DNA of 31,834 bases, taken from a virus. This document shows, piece by piece, positions 31,380-31,834 of this stretch; within the stretch, counting starts at the first letter, position 1, and each line of letters starts with the position of its first letter. Position numbers and translations under genes: made by a program. The DNA lies in the IMG/VR virus record IMGVR_UViG_3300027983_000069, positions 1 to 31,834 of that record; one strand, written 5' to 3'. The notes beneath the pieces were generated by a model. That model had not been told where the DNA came from and searched no databases. It was given only the letters and a program-made list of their open reading frames with translations.

Positions 31380-31834
31380 TTATTTTTTTAGATATTTAAT
31401 TGTAAATCTTATAATCAGAATGATTAATACTAATGTTCCTATTACTGCTAAAAAATTTACCCACCAAGGAATATATTTAATTCTAACTTCTTTACCTTTA
31501 ATATATGTAATTTCTTTTTCAATTATAGTATTACCTTTAACAATTGTGTAAACAGTATCTACAGTAGCTCTACTAGTATAAATGTTATTGTTTAGACTTG
31601 TTTGTAGATTTAAGATTTTTCCGTTTTTATCTCTTATAATATTATTTAACTTTGATAAAACATTACCTAAACTATCACAATATAAAGTATCTGTAATTGT
31701 TAATGTTTCACCAGGAGTTATTATTGTAGTATCTCTATATATAATAGTTTTGTTTACAGAAATTTCTTGTACACATAAAGGACAATATTTATTTAATTTT
31801 CTTTGTAAAGAACAAGATGTTAAAGCTAGTAAAG
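31380..31834 (-). CDS. Partial spanin-like lipoprotein (candidate u-spanin)
   Basis: The 5' end of this gene is cut off by the window; 150 residues are visible. The visible N-terminus, LLALTSC followed by SLQRKLNKYC, looks like the end of a lipoprotein signal peptide with a lipobox (L-T-S-C). A beta-/coil-rich periplasmic part of about 115 residues follows, with NKTIIYRDTTIITPGE and DTLYCDSLGNVLSKLNN. The C-terminus has a single membrane segment WWVNFLAVIGTLVLIILIIR and then a basic tail (FTIKYLKK). Lipid anchor at one end and membrane helix at the other is the layout of unimolecular spanins, which link outer and inner membranes and fuse them in the last lysis step. It precedes holin and endolysin by seven bases, supporting a lysis role. 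Only a few start codons are missing. Confidence 0.78.
   Translation of the reverse strand, partial: LLALTSCSLQRKLNKYCPLCVQEISVNKTIIYRDTTIITPGETLTITDTLYCDSLGNVLSKLNNIIRDKNGKILNLQTSLNNNIYTSRATVDTVYTIVKGNTIIEKEITYIKGKEVRIKYIPWWVNFLAVIGTLVLIILIIRFTIKYLKK

Overview
The window is a stretch of a very AT-rich, double-stranded DNA tailed phage genome. It looks like the structural, packaging and lysis module of a crAss-like phage (order Crassvirales) infecting a Bacteroidetes host. The assignment rests on the gene order large terminase - portal - scaffold-like protein - major capsid protein - small basic virion proteins - fibre-like proteins - ring proteins - giant muzzle protein, and on recognisable sequence families. 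Two upstream sites with a TAnnTTTG -7 element, and A/T-rich leaders rather than clear Shine-Dalgarno sequences, fit Bacteroidetes-type expression. Every gene I support is on the minus strand, so transcription runs from high to low coordinates. Genes are packed with ATGA and TAATG overlaps, and no stretch longer than 300 bases lacks a gene. I see no tRNA, rRNA, IS element, integrase or CRISPR array.

In transcription order, the right edge (31834 to about 30250) is a lysis cassette. It holds a truncated lipobox-plus-C-terminal-TM protein that looks like a unimolecular spanin, a holin, an M15-type peptidase endolysin, a 52-aa ORF, and then a strong intrinsic terminator. A second block (30155-26910) follows a TATATTTG element. 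It holds a coiled small protein, a winged-helix-like protein, an IHF/HU-like protein, two small zinc-ribbon proteins, a PD-(D/E)XK nuclease, and a 171-aa protein in the small-terminase position.

The packaging and head block (26905-18468) has TerL, whose ATPase Walker A region is interrupted by a mini-intein with class 3 features, then portal, scaffold candidate and MCP. The MCP is followed by an intrinsic terminator. Next (18277-13165) come small lysine-rich proteins, a repeat protein carrying QKGG motifs, two conserved structural proteins and another strong terminator. From 13084 to 8140 lies a cysteine-rich adhesion or fibre region: a 186-aa conserved protein, a 42-aa zinc-ribbon protein, a 593-aa Cys-repeat protein, and two fibre-like proteins sharing an N-terminal module, one ending in a DUF1566/Lcl-like lectin-type domain. 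A terminator and a good Bacteroidetes promoter separate this from the tail block (8011 to 1): three ring or adaptor proteins, the 1824-aa muzzle protein, and the start of a candidate cargo protein that runs off the left edge.

The most notable items are the class 3 mini-intein inside TerL, the u-spanin-like lysis protein, the two interleaved Cys-rich repeat families, the recurring K-x-[MY]-Q-[KE]-G-G motif in several proteins, and two conserved small genes (42 and 50 aa) that are easy to miss. Family names come from memory of the families and visible motifs; no database search was run.
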